DNA of 64,000 nt from Lewinellaceae bacterium (GCA_020636025.1 JACJYQ010000006.1:310001-374000); one strand, 5' to 3'; positions 29,044 to 38,811 are shown, numbered from the stretch's first letter. A program made the numbers and translations. Notes: generated by a model not told the origin, from the sequence alone.

Positions 29044-32000
29044 ATGAAGCTCCACCGTTTTCTGGTTTTTAGCCTCCTTTTTTCCTGCTCCAATTTCCTT
29101 TCCGCTCAGATATTCGACGATTTTTCCGATGGAAATTTTGATCAAAATCCAGCCTGGCAAGGTGATGTAGCCAATTTTATGGTAAATGCTTCCAATGAGC
29201 TACAACTGAATGCCACCGTAGCAGGCACGTCAAGCCTCGCAGTTCAGGGAAGCATTCCGGCGAGCGTCAACTGGAAATTTAAATTTCGTCTTGATTTTTC
29301 TCCGTCGGCAAATAACATGCTTCGAATTTACCTCCAGTCTGATCAGGTAAACTTTGCATCTGCAAAAGGTTATTATCTGGAAATAGGTGAAAACGGCAGC
29401 AATGATGCCATAAAACTATACCGGCAGGATGGTGGAAGCAGCACCTTACTGGGAACCGGAGTTTTGGGATTGGTAGCAGTAAGTCCGGATATTCAGCTAG
29501 ATATTACGCGAACGGGTTCCGGACAATGGACTGTAGACGCTGCTTTCGGTGGTGGCGCCTTCATACCGCAATTCAACGCCACAGATGCTACCTATACAGG
29601 AGGCGCAAACAGCTTCTTTGGCGTGAAGTGCATGTACACCGTGTCTAATATTGCCAAATTCTATTTTGATGACCTTGACATTACCCTCGGGCCGGCTGAT
29701 ACAGATCCACCTGTTTTGGTTTCCGCAATTGCCGACAATGAGTTGCAAGTAAGCGCCGTATTCAATGAAGCGCTCGGACCCGTGAACCCGAGCAATTTCA
29801 CCATCAACAACGGCATTGGACAACCTCTAACAGCAGACATACAGCCCGATGGAAAAACAGTTGTACTGGGTCTGGCCAGCGCCTTGCCGAACGGAAACTA
29901 CACGCTGGAAAGTACCGGTGTTCAGGATACTGCCGGCAATGTCAGCGCTGTTCAAACAGCTGATTTTCAGTTTTTCAAAACAGATGTGGCCGAAGAATTT
30001 GATATCCTGATCAACGAAATTATGGCCGATCCCACTCCGTCGGCAGGACTCCCGGAAGTGGAATGGTTGGAATTATACAATCGCTCCACCAAAACCCTGG
30101 ATCTGGGAGAATTGCGGGTTCAGGATGCGACCGGCTCTCCGGTTACTTTTCCCAGCTATATTTTAGATCCCGGCAGCTATGTTGCCATTACGGCACTGGC
30201 AAACGTAACCAGCCTGGAAGCAGCTACAATTGGCCCTGTGTTAGGTGTAGGCATTGGCACCACCACCTTGAATAATGATGGTGATGTGATCACCATAAGC
30301 ACCGCAGGAGGTACGGTCATTGACCGCGTGGCATACGATGTTGACTGGCACACCAACTCAATGAAAAAAGATGGTGGCTGGTCGCTTGAACGTTCCAATC
30401 CCGGTCTGCCATGTCTCGGTAGCACCAACTGGGTTTCCTGCCCTGTTTCACCCGGAGGAACACCTGGCCTGGCCAATGCATCGCTGGATACTTCGCCAGA
30501 TGTTACCGGTCCCAAGCCGGTTCAGGTGATCATTGGCAGCCCAACGTCTCTCACCATCATTTTTTCAGAAGGACTGGATAAAAGCAGCGCCGAAAATCCT
30601 GCTGCTTACCAAATCACTCCAGCTGTGGGAATTGCATCTGCTACCCAATCAGCTACTGATCGGGCGCAGGTTCAATTGAGTTTGTCAACTTCGCTTGAGC
30701 TGTCCAAAGTATATGCCATCACCGTAAACACAAGCATCACCGATTGCAGCGGCAATGGAGCTTCCACAACGGATACACTATATTTCGGCATCCCGGAAGC
30801 TGCCGCACCATTGGAGGTGGTCATCAATGAAATCATGGCAAAACCATCTCCCATGGTTGGTCTTCCGGTGGCAGAGTGGATTGAATTATATAACCGTACG
30901 GATAAAATAGTGGATCTGGCCTCGCTGCGAGTGCAGGATCTGAGTGGCTCTCCCATTGCCTTACCATCATATTTGTTGCTTCCAAAATCTTACATAGCGA
31001 TTACTGCGAGTTCAAATCAGGCATTGCTTCAGGCCAGCAGCCAGGGGCCTGTGCTGGGAGTTGGGGTCAGCACATCACTATTAAATGATGACGGCGATGT
31101 GATTACCCTCAGTGATGCCAACGGCCAGGTTATTGATCGAGTTGCTTACGATAAAAGATGGCATACGGAAGACGGAAAAGACGATGGCGGCTGGTCGCTG
31201 GAACGCATAAACTACGATTTGCCTTGTCTAGGTTCCGAAAACTGGCAATCCTGTCCGGTTTTGCCTGGCGGAACACCCGGCATACAAAATGCCGCCTACC
31301 GAAATACCAGCGATGAGGCTGTCCCTCACTTGTATTGGGCCTACCCCGAATCGGACAATTCTGTGTTGCTAACCTTCTCGGAAGGATTGGATAAAAGCGC
31401 TATGGAGAACATTTCTTCATACCAGATCACACCAAATCTAGGAATCGCGGCGGCCATTCAGCAGTCGAATATTGCTCAGGTGAAATTGATATTTACCGAC
31501 CCCATGGAAGATGGCTTTCTGTATCACTTACAAGCGACCCAGACGTTGACGGATTGCAGCGGCAACATCGCTGAAATCAGTGATACGGCCACCTTTGGCA
31601 TTCCGCTCATGCCCGAACCAAATGACATACTCATCAACGAGGTAATGTTCAATCCGGCGAGTGGTGAACCCAGATACATCGAATTGTACAACCAAAGCGG
31701 AAAAATCTTCGACTGGGGTAAATTCTACATCGCCAATGTACTGGACGGGTTTTTCACCAGTCAGATTATTCAAAAACGCTTGTCTATCCCGGGTCAGTAC
31801 CACGTTTTCACCTCAGATGCTCCAAATGTTCGCAGCAACTTCCAGAATATTTACCAGTTGCACGTCATGGAAAACAGCCTGCCTACACTCAACGACAAGG
31901 AAGGCTCCATCCTGATATATTGGGTAGAGAATGGCGATACTGTGTTGCTGGATGCACTTCACTATTACGACAGCTGGCACAACAGCTTGTATTCCGTTGG

Positions 32001-32463
32001 CGATCGTGATGGTGTAGCCCTCGAACGAATTCGACTCGATGGTGATACAAATGACCCATCCAACTGGACCTCAGCCTCATCCACCATAACCGGTAAGCCG
32101 GGAACGCCTACATTACCCAATTCCCAGCGACTGAGCAATAGCAATCCCGCCGAAGACCTGATCAGCCTCAACCCCGCTCGTCTTTCTCCGGATGACGATG
32201 GTTACGAAGATTTTCTGGACATCCGTTATCAATTGCCAAAAGCAGGATATGCCGCATCCATGTCCATTTTTGACTCCGATGGCAATCGGCTCAAGCAAAT
32301 TGCGAAACAGGAACTGCTAGGCACAGAAGGCTATCTCCGTTGGGACGGCGACACAGAGAATGGCTCTAAAGCAAGACCCGGAATACACATTCTGTATATG
32401 GAGATCTTTGGTCCGGATGGAAATGTGATGCGGATTAAGAAGGTGTTTGTGGTAGTACAATAA
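29044..32463 (+). CDS. Lamin-tail-domain surface protein
   Basis: A 1139-aa secreted protein. Signal peptide 1-21 (SNFLSA before Q22). Residues about 24-220 form a LamG/concanavalin-like domain. Then SbsA-type Ig-like modules (e.g. 221-312, PPVLVSAIADNELQVSAVF) alternate with three lamin tail domains: about 319-480 (ILINEIMADPTP, ELYNRS), 592-753 (VINEIMAKPSP, ELYNRT) and 858-1012 (ILINEVMFNPASGEPRYIEL). Residues about 1036-1139 resemble a FlgD-like Ig domain (SPDDDGYEDFLDIRYQLP ... GIHILYMEIF), a frequent C-terminus of Bacteroidota surface proteins. LTD proteins of this kind can be nucleases or adhesins; no nuclease domain is seen. Two hairpins follow the stop. Confidence 0.87.
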   Translation: MKLHRFLVFSLLFSCSNFLSAQIFDDFSDGNFDQNPAWQGDVANFMVNASNELQLNATVAGTSSLAVQGSIPASVNWKFKFRLDFSPSANNMLRIYLQSDQVNFASAKGYYLEIGENGSNDAIKLYRQDGGSSTLLGTGVLGLVAVSPDIQLDITRTGSGQWTVDAAFGGGAFIPQFNATDATYTGGANSFFGVKCMYTVSNIAKFYFDDLDITLGPADTDPPVLVSAIADNELQVSAVFNEALGPVNPSNFTINNGIGQPLTADIQPDGKTVVLGLASALPNGNYTLESTGVQDTAGNVSAVQTADFQFFKTDVAEEFDILINEIMADPTPSAGLPEVEWLELYNRSTKTLDLGELRVQDATGSPVTFPSYILDPGSYVAITALANVTSLEAATIGPVLGVGIGTTTLNNDGDVITISTAGGTVIDRVAYDVDWHTNSMKKDGGWSLERSNPGLPCLGSTNWVSCPVSPGGTPGLANASLDTSPDVTGPKPVQVIIGSPTSLTIIFSEGLDKSSAENPAAYQITPAVGIASATQSATDRAQVQLSLSTSLELSKVYAITVNTSITDCSGNGASTTDTLYFGIPEAAAPLEVVINEIMAKPSPMVGLPVAEWIELYNRTDKIVDLASLRVQDLSGSPIALPSYLLLPKSYIAITASSNQALLQASSQGPVLGVGVSTSLLNDDGDVITLSDANGQVIDRVAYDKRWHTEDGKDDGGWSLERINYDLPCLGSENWQSCPVLPGGTPGIQNAAYRNTSDEAVPHLYWAYPESDNSVLLTFSEGLDKSAMENISSYQITPNLGIAAAIQQSNIAQVKLIFTDPMEDGFLYHLQATQTLTDCSGNIAEISDTATFGIPLMPEPNDILINEVMFNPASGEPRYIELYNQSGKIFDWGKFYIANVLDGFFTSQIIQKRLSIPGQYHVFTSDAPNVRSNFQNIYQLHVMENSLPTLNDKEGSILIYWVENGDTVLLDALHYYDSWHNSLYSVGDRDGVALERIRLDGDTNDPSNWTSASSTITGKPGTPTLPNSQRLSNSNPAEDLISLNPARLSPDDDGYEDFLDIRYQLPKAGYAASMSIFDSDGNRLKQIAKQELLGTEGYLRWDGDTENGSKARPGIHILYMEIFGPDGNVMRIKKVFVVVQ

Positions 32464-32583
32464 AACCAATGCGAAATGTATCAATGCGAAATGCGCAATG
32501 GTTAGCGGTTAGGGATGAAATATATGGGTATTTAGTCAGGAATTGTTATTGAAAATAACAGAGGGTTATTTCAATCGAGCCGC

Positions 32584-32618
32584 ATTCTAACAGATTTTTC
32601 AAATCTGTTAGAATTTTC
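32584..32618 (+). terminator. Terminator after lamin-tail gene
   Basis: A 14-bp perfect stem (32584-32597 with 32601-32614) and a 3-nt loop, with the right arm running into a short T tract, lies 120 bp after the lamin-tail gene. Confidence 0.65.
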
Positions 32619-32633
32619 GCCAGAAGAAAAAAG

Positions 32634-32670
32634 AAAAACCCGGTCCTCATTGCAGAGCGACCGGGTTTTT
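32634..32670. terminator. Bidirectional terminator
   Basis: aaaaacccggtc (32634-32645) pairs with gaccgggttttt (32659-32670), a 12-bp stem with A-rich and T-rich ends on both strands. It sits between convergent genes and can terminate both the lamin-tail transcript and the porin-like gene on the minus strand. Confidence 0.85.
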
Positions 32671-32703
32671 AAAATTTGGAAGTATTTGGGCAGTATGTGG
32701 TGA

Positions 32704-33375
32704 TTACTGCTTAAAGAAATAGGTCAGGCCGAGGCGAATGGAGTTGGTGTGTATGTTGTTCACCTTTTCCACAAAATCGCGGTTGTCGTTTAGGTTGCGA
32801 GTTCCGAGGTAGTAGCGGGCATTTACACGGAAGCGACCAGTACCGGCGCTGATGCCGAAAGCTGGACCGTAGTCGATACCGGTGAATGCTTCGTTCAGAT
32901 CGATGGCTTTGGTGGCATTATTGATGCTTTCATAATCACCCAGGTACAGATCTTGCTGACTGCGATCAAGGTTGTGAAAATGAGAACCAAAGAATCCACC
33001 CACCTGGATGCTTACAGGAACGTTTTTTGAAGGCTGGAATCCGGCAAAAACTCCGGCTTCGAAACTGTTATAGTAAAAATCGTAGGTGCTTACTTCTGAT
33101 TGGGATTCTGGCTGGAAGTCAACCACCTTGGCAGAAGCGCCTTTCTGCACAAACATAATTTCAGGTGTCAGTTCAAACTGATCTCCAAATCCCAGAGAAA
33201 TGGTAAAACCGGCTGCCGCGCTCAGGCGTCCTGAAGCGGTAGTAAACATGTCAGACTTAAGGGATGAGTAGTTGCTGCCAAGGGTAAAACCCATTTTGTA
33301 GGAGCTTTGGGCATTCAGGGTAGTAGTGGCAACCAAGGCGAAAATCGCAGCGAAAGCAAAGATTTTGGTGTTCAT
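32704..33375 (-). CDS. Outer-membrane beta-barrel (PorT-like)
   Basis: A 223-aa outer-membrane beta-barrel. The start was set at ATG 33373-33375 because it gives a clean signal peptide (MNTKIFAFAAIFALVATTTLNA before Q); the upstream in-frame ATG at 33399 adds only eight residues ahead of it. The mature part alternates in barrel fashion (YKMGFTLGSNYSSLKSD, FTISLGFGDQFELTPEIMF, RVNARYYLGTRNLND) and ends in SIRLGLTYFFKQ. This resembles the outer membrane protein beta-barrel / PorT families common in Bacteroidota. Function is unknown; no T9SS partner gene is adjacent. Translation lacks a clear Shine-Dalgarno. Confidence 0.8.
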   Translation of the reverse strand: MNTKIFAFAAIFALVATTTLNAQSSYKMGFTLGSNYSSLKSDMFTTASGRLSAAAGFTISLGFGDQFELTPEIMFVQKGASAKVVDFQPESQSEVSTYDFYYNSFEAGVFAGFQPSKNVPVSIQVGGFFGSHFHNLDRSQQDLYLGDYESINNATKAIDLNEAFTGIDYGPAFGISAGTGRFRVNARYYLGTRNLNDNRDFVEKVNNIHTNSIRLGLTYFFKQ

Positions 33376-33878
33376 GATATCGGATTTAATAAATAACAAA
33401 AATTCGTGATGAAATTGATTTTGTAAATTTTGATCCGATAAGCTGCGAGAATATTTATGAAAGATTTTAGTTATAATTCAAAGGCCGTGCCAAAAACTAA
33501 AAATTGAAATTAAATTTCAGCCAAATGACAATTGCCAAACAAATTTCTGAACAGTGAGCCCTTTTAACGCACCGGCCAAATATTTGTTACATGAAATTAG
33601 AAAAAAATGAATGGAAAATGTCTTGAATATGACAACTTACCAATGCGCAATGTACCAATGTACCAATGTACCAATGTATCAATGTACCAATGCGCAATCA
33701 ACACTTTTGATTGGCTTGAGAACTAAAATGATAATGGAGACTTAATTAAGCTCTTGGAACTTCGGGACACCTCGCTAAAAACTCACTTGGATATTCCCTA
33801 GAAAACAATAATCAACACTACACATTGTTGCATTTCGCATTGGTACATTGATGCATTGGTACATTGCGCATTGGTAAT
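33376..33878. other. 503-bp spacer, no gene seen
   Basis: Apart from inverted repeat 2 nothing coding is visible. The part next to the barrel gene is AT-rich and should hold that gene's promoter, but no exact TAnnTTTG was found on the minus strand. Confidence 0.5.
33637..33877. repeat. Large inverted repeat 2 (TACCAATG words)
   Basis: The left arm 33637-33702 and right arm 33828-33877 are complementary. The outer 24 nt are perfect, and the inner about 26 nt have a few differences. The left arm carries two extra copies of the 8-bp word TACCAATG. The loop is about 125 nt. The right arm ends one base before the hisA stop codon, so the element could form the hisA 3' end. A related short word array lies at 32466-32505. 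Confidence 0.85.
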
Positions 33879-34601
33879 CTATACTTTCGAAAACACCCTG
33901 AAATACTGAAGCGGTATTTTGTCTTCAAAAAAGGCTTTGCCAACGATGGCGCCGGCACACCCTGCGGCATTTAGTTCTTCCAGATCGCCGACGCTGCTTA
34001 TGCCTCCGCTGGCAACCAATTGCATGTCCGGGAATTTCTGAACGATTTCCTTGTAGAGTTCAACTGCCGGGCCACCCATGCCGCCATCGCGTTCGATATC
34101 GGTAACGGAAACCTGGCGGATACCCATTTTATGCATTTGATCCAGAAAGTCGAACACATCCACATTGGTTTGCTCTTTCCAGCCATGCACAGCCAGTTGA
34201 CCATCCCGTACATCTGCGCCTACCAGAAAACGATCGGGGCCGAACTTTTCCATCCAGGCGCCAAATTCATCCTGGGCCAGCAAGGCTACACTTCCTACGG
34301 AAAACAACATGGCTCCCGCATCCCATACCTGTTTTAAAGAAGGAATGGATCTCAGGCCGCCACCATAATCAATCTGTAAGCGCGTGCGGGCTGCCACCTC
34401 CTCCAGAATGTGAAGATTTGACGGATAACCACTACGCGCGCCATCCAGATCCACCATGTGCAGGCGCGTCAAACCGGCAGCTTCCAGTTCCATGGCTAAT
34501 TCAAGAGGATTCGCGGGATACTCGGTTTTTTGCTCAAAGTCGCCCTGAAGAAGACGAACAAGCTTGCCGTCAAGAAGATCGAAGGAAGGGATAATATCCA
34601 T
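33879..34601 (-). CDS. hisA: HisA, ProFAR isomerase
   Basis: 1-(5-phosphoribosyl)-5-[(5-phosphoribosylamino)methylideneamino]imidazole-4-carboxamide isomerase, the fourth step of histidine synthesis: it opens ProFAR to PRFAR in the cytosol. The protein has 240 aa, the normal length for the (beta/alpha)8 barrel. Catalytic acid/base residues are in place: D8 in IPSFDLLDGK and D130 in VGADVRDG, with T167 in VTDIERDGG. Phosphate-binding loops are visible as YGGGLRS (79-85) and ASGGISS (about 212-218). No other his gene is present: it stands alone between inverted repeats 2 and 3, whereas many Bacteroidota keep hisA inside a his operon. Confidence 0.96.
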   Translation of the reverse strand: MDIIPSFDLLDGKLVRLLQGDFEQKTEYPANPLELAMELEAAGLTRLHMVDLDGARSGYPSNLHILEEVAARTRLQIDYGGGLRSIPSLKQVWDAGAMLFSVGSVALLAQDEFGAWMEKFGPDRFLVGADVRDGQLAVHGWKEQTNVDVFDFLDQMHKMGIRQVSVTDIERDGGMGGPAVELYKEIVQKFPDMQLVASGGISSVGDLEELNAAGCAGAIVGKAFFEDKIPLQYFRVFSKV

Positions 34602-34662
34602 GCAAAAAATTGATTTTCAAATTGTTACAAAATCACTGCGGATACAAAAGGGGTGGATGTGG

Positions 34663-34696
34663 CAAATGTAACCAAAATACTTTGGCTATTGGCAAA
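34663..34696 (-). promoter_or_regulatory. Candidate hisA promoter
   Basis: On the minus strand TACATTTG (34670 down to 34663) fits the -7 box TAnnTTTG. A TTTG lies upstream at 34693-34696, with a spacing of 22 nt rather than the usual 19-20. It is about 60 nt ahead of the hisA ATG. Confidence 0.45.
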
Positions 34697-34765
34697 CAGA
34701 AAGCGGTTAGGAGTAAGGGTTTACGGAAGGTTTACATGATGAGTGCGGAGAGGTTGTTTATTGGG

Positions 34766-34924
34766 ATTGACGATTGATGATTACATAATTACATGATTGT
34801 TGAAGTAATTGATTAATTATTATAGCCACTCACCTTATTCGTGAACATTGATCATTGTTGTTAAATTTCCACTTATACCATCCACATCAACAATCATGTA
34901 ATTATGTAATCATCAATCGTCAAT
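34766..34924. repeat. Large inverted repeat 3, perfect 38-bp arms
   Basis: Arms 34766-34803 and 34887-34924 are perfect 38-nt complements with an 83-nt loop. Words such as ttacataattacatgatt build the arms. Part of the arm (atgattgttgaagt) is also found in inverted repeat 1. It lies between the metalloprotease terminator and the hisA promoter. Confidence 0.9.
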
Positions 34925-34971
34925 AAAAAGAGAGCCTGACCAAATTCGAATGTCGAAATCTGGTCAGGCTC
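34925..34971 (-). terminator. Terminator of metalloprotease gene
   Basis: gagcctgacca (34932-34942) pairs with tggtcaggctc (34961-34971), with further pairing inside the loop. On the minus strand the stem is followed by a CTCTTTTT tract, so it ends transcripts coming from 38655. Confidence 0.85.
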
Positions 34972-34992
34972 GTAAAGTGGGTTCAGCTAAGA

Positions 34993-37900
34993 TTACTGAA
35001 TAACCAGTTTTTTCACACTCTTCAGGCTATCCGTTTCCAAAGAAACGGCGTAAACTCCTTTCGGAAAATCTGCCAGTTCCAGTCGCAGGGAATAGGCTCC
35101 TTCGGCCAGGCTCCAGCTTTTGACAACCTGTCCAGCCATATTCACCAGTTTTACCTGGGCATCATCGCTCAATCCTGAACTCAGCGAAAGCACAGCAATG
35201 GAGTTTGCCGGGTTTGGTGCGAGTTCAAAAGAAAGCGCTGCGTTTGGTTCTTTTGTACCCACAGCAAATGGCTGTACCACAAAAGTGCCTTTGGCTAGTC
35301 CGCCTTCACCATCGGTTACGGCGAAATCAAAACTATCCTGGCCAAGATTCAACCCGTAATCATAATAGCGTACGGCGCCATTGTTAATATCAGCCTGGGT
35401 GAATTGAGAACCAACATCCGATAAAACACCATTGATGAGCAGTTCTCCGTGTTTGGGGATGCTCATGAGCGTAAAGAGCAGTTCGTCAGGTCCATTATTG
35501 GTATCTTCTGCCTTCAACAGTACATCATTAATGGCCGCATTGGTACCCGGTGCCAGCATCAGCACATCATTCTTCACAATAAGTGGCGGATCTGTAGAAA
35601 CACTGGAGCAAATTTCGAGCACAAAGTTTGCCAACGAACCGCCTGAGCTGATCATATTGTCCGTTACCTGCAATTTCCATTGACCCGTTGAATTCTGTCC
35701 AATGAATGCATTTAGAGGAGAGGCTGGCTTGAATGCCTGACCACTATTTGGTGGTGGACATCCGAAAGGACCAGTAGCTCCATCATCCATACCAAAATTG
35801 AAACTTCCATTAAATCCGGAACATTTACTTTTCCATAGCAACACATCTGTACCCGAAGGACCAATCAGGTGTGCTTCAAGATCCATAAAAAAGGAATGAT
35901 TTCCCTGGATGGTGATCACATTCACATCATTAATGGTACCGCCATTTGGAATGTTGATTACCGACTCAACAGTTGGAGTACCGTTGGCTGTGATGTTTTT
36001 AGGTAAATCAGTTGCTTCTTTGAGCGCACAACTTTGAATAGCTACTACAAATACCTGAATTGGTGACCAGGCCGCAGCACCACAATCATTTTTAGGACGA
36101 ACCCTCCAGTAATATACCTTGCCTTCTTCCAATGGAACAGGCACCTGAAAACTGTCTACGGCAACATTTACCTTAGAACTTATCATTACACCCGACTCAA
36201 ATGATGGGTTGCTGGCCAATTCAACGTCATAATAATCGGCATCTGGCACTGTACTCCAGTACAAAGGTGGCTGCTTGTTGACACCTGCTTCGCCATTTGC
36301 TGGAGAGGTTGGTCCAAATGCAGCAAAGTCGTTGTTGATTACTGAAATGGTAGTGATTGCACTGGCAGTAGCTGATCCTGTATTCCCTTCAATGGTTACA
36401 TCGAAAACAGACTCCTGTGTATTGGCAGGAAAGCTCAGCGACATCAGGGCATTGCTGCCGGGCATCACCGGATTCGGAATAAATGTTGCCGTCACGCCAT
36501 TGGGCAATCCTGTTGCGGTCAGTGTTATCGGATCTGTAAGTCCACCGAGTCCAACTGTGCTCACATTTGTGTTGTAAACACCTGGAAGGCAGGCAAAATC
36601 ATAGGGCTGAGCAGAGCAAAGGGAAATGGCGGCTGTTGGCTGTTCAATGGTAAATTTGAAATTGGAAATATCAAAAAACACATTGTCGGCCGCTTCCACT
36701 CTTATACGCATATTGGTACCGGTATTGTTCGGCACCTGTATGCAATATTTACCCGAGTTTGGCACATTGCTGGCCAGGGTGATCGGGTAAGTATTGCCAT
36801 CATCAGTACTCAGTTTGATGTTAACTGTTTGACAATTAACCGGTGGCGCATTGGTATTGGCAACATCCCAGGTAACGGTTTGGTATTCACCAACCTTCCA
36901 TGCCAGGCTCGAAGAGTTTGGATATGTCACCAAAAATGGGCCGGCCAAAGTGGTGGCCCTTAACTCCACGGTATCCCAGGAGACACCGCCGCCACCAACC
37001 TTGTTATCCCTGGCAACAAAAACAAAAGTTACGTCTCTGTTGTAAGTTGGCAGTACCTCTGTTTTATCGTTACCATTGTTTCTAATGGTAGAAATACGCG
37101 GGAAAGTACGAGTAGGGTTAGTGGTTGGTTCGAACCAGCGAAAAATTGGCGCACCACCTGAAGGGCTACCCAAAGCGCTGGTAGGACCGATGTCGATCTC
37201 GTCCCAGCTGTAGGTAAGATCATCACCATCAATATCGGTACCGGTACCGGTAAGCTCAAATGGAGTCCGCACAGGAATGAATGTAATTGCCGGGTAAGCA
37301 GTGCTTACATCCGGAGTGGTGTTGTTAGTAGCCAAAGTGCTTCCACAGGTAGCTCCTTCCTGGAAGGTGTAGAATCGGCGAATTTCAGCAATGGAACAAG
37401 CGTGGTAAAAAAGCGCTGTTCCACCACCGCCGATGTTATTTGATCCGCAGGCGCCATTGTAAGACATAATGGTGCTGCCGCTTCCAGGCTCGCAAGCCGA
37501 GTCATAGTTAAACTGGCTATCTGACTGGCATTGGTTAAAGGTGTGCCCTGAATTCCATTGGTGGCCAATTTCCTGACCCACAATAGCGAAAAAAGCATCT
37601 CCATAAGGAGGGCCATACCAGGCAGAGCAACCGCGGCCTTTGAATTGGGTGCAACACAAACCTCCAGCCACACCAATGGCCGAACCATCAATGTAACGGG
37701 CAAATACGTGTCCAATGTCATATTTACTGGCAGAACCCAGATGCTGAGCCATCACACTCGGGTTCTGGCTCATCCATCCACCTACTTCCGTTCCAGTATA
37801 GGGATCGGTTACAGGATCCAGGAAAATAATGTCGTACGACTCGGGAATCAATTCCAGTCGAATGTTAATATCTCGCTCGTAAATGGCGTTCAACTGGTTG

Positions 37901-38655
37901 GTGAACTGGGTAAGTTTTTGAAAAACCAGGTCTTTGGTGCCTCCATTGTCTTGAGAAAATTCCCCTGTAGCAGCGCAGGCAAATCTGTACACCTTTAAAT
38001 TCACCGGACTGCCCAGCACTCTTTCGCCGGTTCCGGGATCGGGTTCTGCCAGGGCAAAACGTGGAAGCGACTGCTCCGTTACTTCATCAGCAGGCGGCAT
38101 TTCAATAATTGTTTTGAGCTGTCCTGTACGAATGTCTTTGGGTAAGTCAAGACGGTCGTACACCATGAAAAACTCATTCTGACCTGGCGCCACCGGCTCG
38201 ATATACTCAATGCCTTTGTCCGGACGAGTAATCATTGCCTGGAATCCCCAGCCTGGAGTAACAGTAATACGCACTTGCATACCCGGAGTATTCAATGAAA
38301 TTCCGGCATAAGTGCCAATCTCAGGGTGCTTGGCTTCCAGGCTTTTATCCATTACCCGGTTTTTAACGACGGCAAAGGTTTCTTTCTTGCCATCTGCCAG
38401 AGGCAATACTACCTGAAACCCGTTACTTCTGGCAGCGGCTGAAAATTCGCGTGGAGCGTTTTTCAGATAGGCAGAAATTTGTGGAAAATCAAGTGTCAGT
38501 GCTTTGTATCTAAGCGGTTCGTGCTGGCGTTCAATGCCTTTGCTCAGCACTACATCATCCGGGGAAATTCTCCCCCAGAAGTCCGGAGCTACCTGGGCGA
38601 AATTGCTGGAAATGCAAAATCCCAGAGCCATTATAAGGGTCAGAAATATACGCAT
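34993..38655 (-). CDS. M12B-like secreted protease, altered zinc site
   Basis: A 1220-aa T9SS cargo of the reprolysin-like (M12B) metalloprotease group. The start was moved to ATG 38653-38655, which opens directly on a signal peptide (MRIFLTLIMALGFCISSNFA). Then come a propeptide-like region and the peptidase (about 200-460). The zinc motif reads QEIGHQWNSGH at 361-371: the first ligand, normally His, is Gln361, and the usual Gly is Asn368, while E362, H365, H371 and the Met-turn STIMSYNG remain. Further domains: an FN3-like module (about 782-872), a proprotein-convertase P-domain (about 876-1019), a cadherin-like module (about 1022-1135) and a T9SS type A tail (NPANSIAVLSL ... KKLVIQ). It may be inactive, weakly active, or carry a sequence error at one base. 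Confidence 0.88.
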   Translation of the reverse strand: MRIFLTLIMALGFCISSNFAQVAPDFWGRISPDDVVLSKGIERQHEPLRYKALTLDFPQISAYLKNAPREFSAAARSNGFQVVLPLADGKKETFAVVKNRVMDKSLEAKHPEIGTYAGISLNTPGMQVRITVTPGWGFQAMITRPDKGIEYIEPVAPGQNEFFMVYDRLDLPKDIRTGQLKTIIEMPPADEVTEQSLPRFALAEPDPGTGERVLGSPVNLKVYRFACAATGEFSQDNGGTKDLVFQKLTQFTNQLNAIYERDINIRLELIPESYDIIFLDPVTDPYTGTEVGGWMSQNPSVMAQHLGSASKYDIGHVFARYIDGSAIGVAGGLCCTQFKGRGCSAWYGPPYGDAFFAIVGQEIGHQWNSGHTFNQCQSDSQFNYDSACEPGSGSTIMSYNGACGSNNIGGGGTALFYHACSIAEIRRFYTFQEGATCGSTLATNNTTPDVSTAYPAITFIPVRTPFELTGTGTDIDGDDLTYSWDEIDIGPTSALGSPSGGAPIFRWFEPTTNPTRTFPRISTIRNNGNDKTEVLPTYNRDVTFVFVARDNKVGGGGVSWDTVELRATTLAGPFLVTYPNSSSLAWKVGEYQTVTWDVANTNAPPVNCQTVNIKLSTDDGNTYPITLASNVPNSGKYCIQVPNNTGTNMRIRVEAADNVFFDISNFKFTIEQPTAAISLCSAQPYDFACLPGVYNTNVSTVGLGGLTDPITLTATGLPNGVTATFIPNPVMPGSNALMSLSFPANTQESVFDVTIEGNTGSATASAITTISVINNDFAAFGPTSPANGEAGVNKQPPLYWSTVPDADYYDVELASNPSFESGVMISSKVNVAVDSFQVPVPLEEGKVYYWRVRPKNDCGAAAWSPIQVFVVAIQSCALKEATDLPKNITANGTPTVESVINIPNGGTINDVNVITIQGNHSFFMDLEAHLIGPSGTDVLLWKSKCSGFNGSFNFGMDDGATGPFGCPPPNSGQAFKPASPLNAFIGQNSTGQWKLQVTDNMISSGGSLANFVLEICSSVSTDPPLIVKNDVLMLAPGTNAAINDVLLKAEDTNNGPDELLFTLMSIPKHGELLINGVLSDVGSQFTQADINNGAVRYYDYGLNLGQDSFDFAVTDGEGGLAKGTFVVQPFAVGTKEPNAALSFELAPNPANSIAVLSLSSGLSDDAQVKLVNMAGQVVKSWSLAEGAYSLRLELADFPKGVYAVSLETDSLKSVKKLVIQ

Positions 38656-38811
38656 GGTTAATTGTTTTTGTTTCACCTGCAAAATCAGGCGTGTGATCAA
38701 TAGTTTAAATTTGTTTGGACTGGAAGGAATTTCCTCCATCATGCAAAATTCTTCACTTTTAGTTAAGATGAGTGCAATTTTTAAGGCTTTGTCGATTCAA
38801 GACCATAATTT

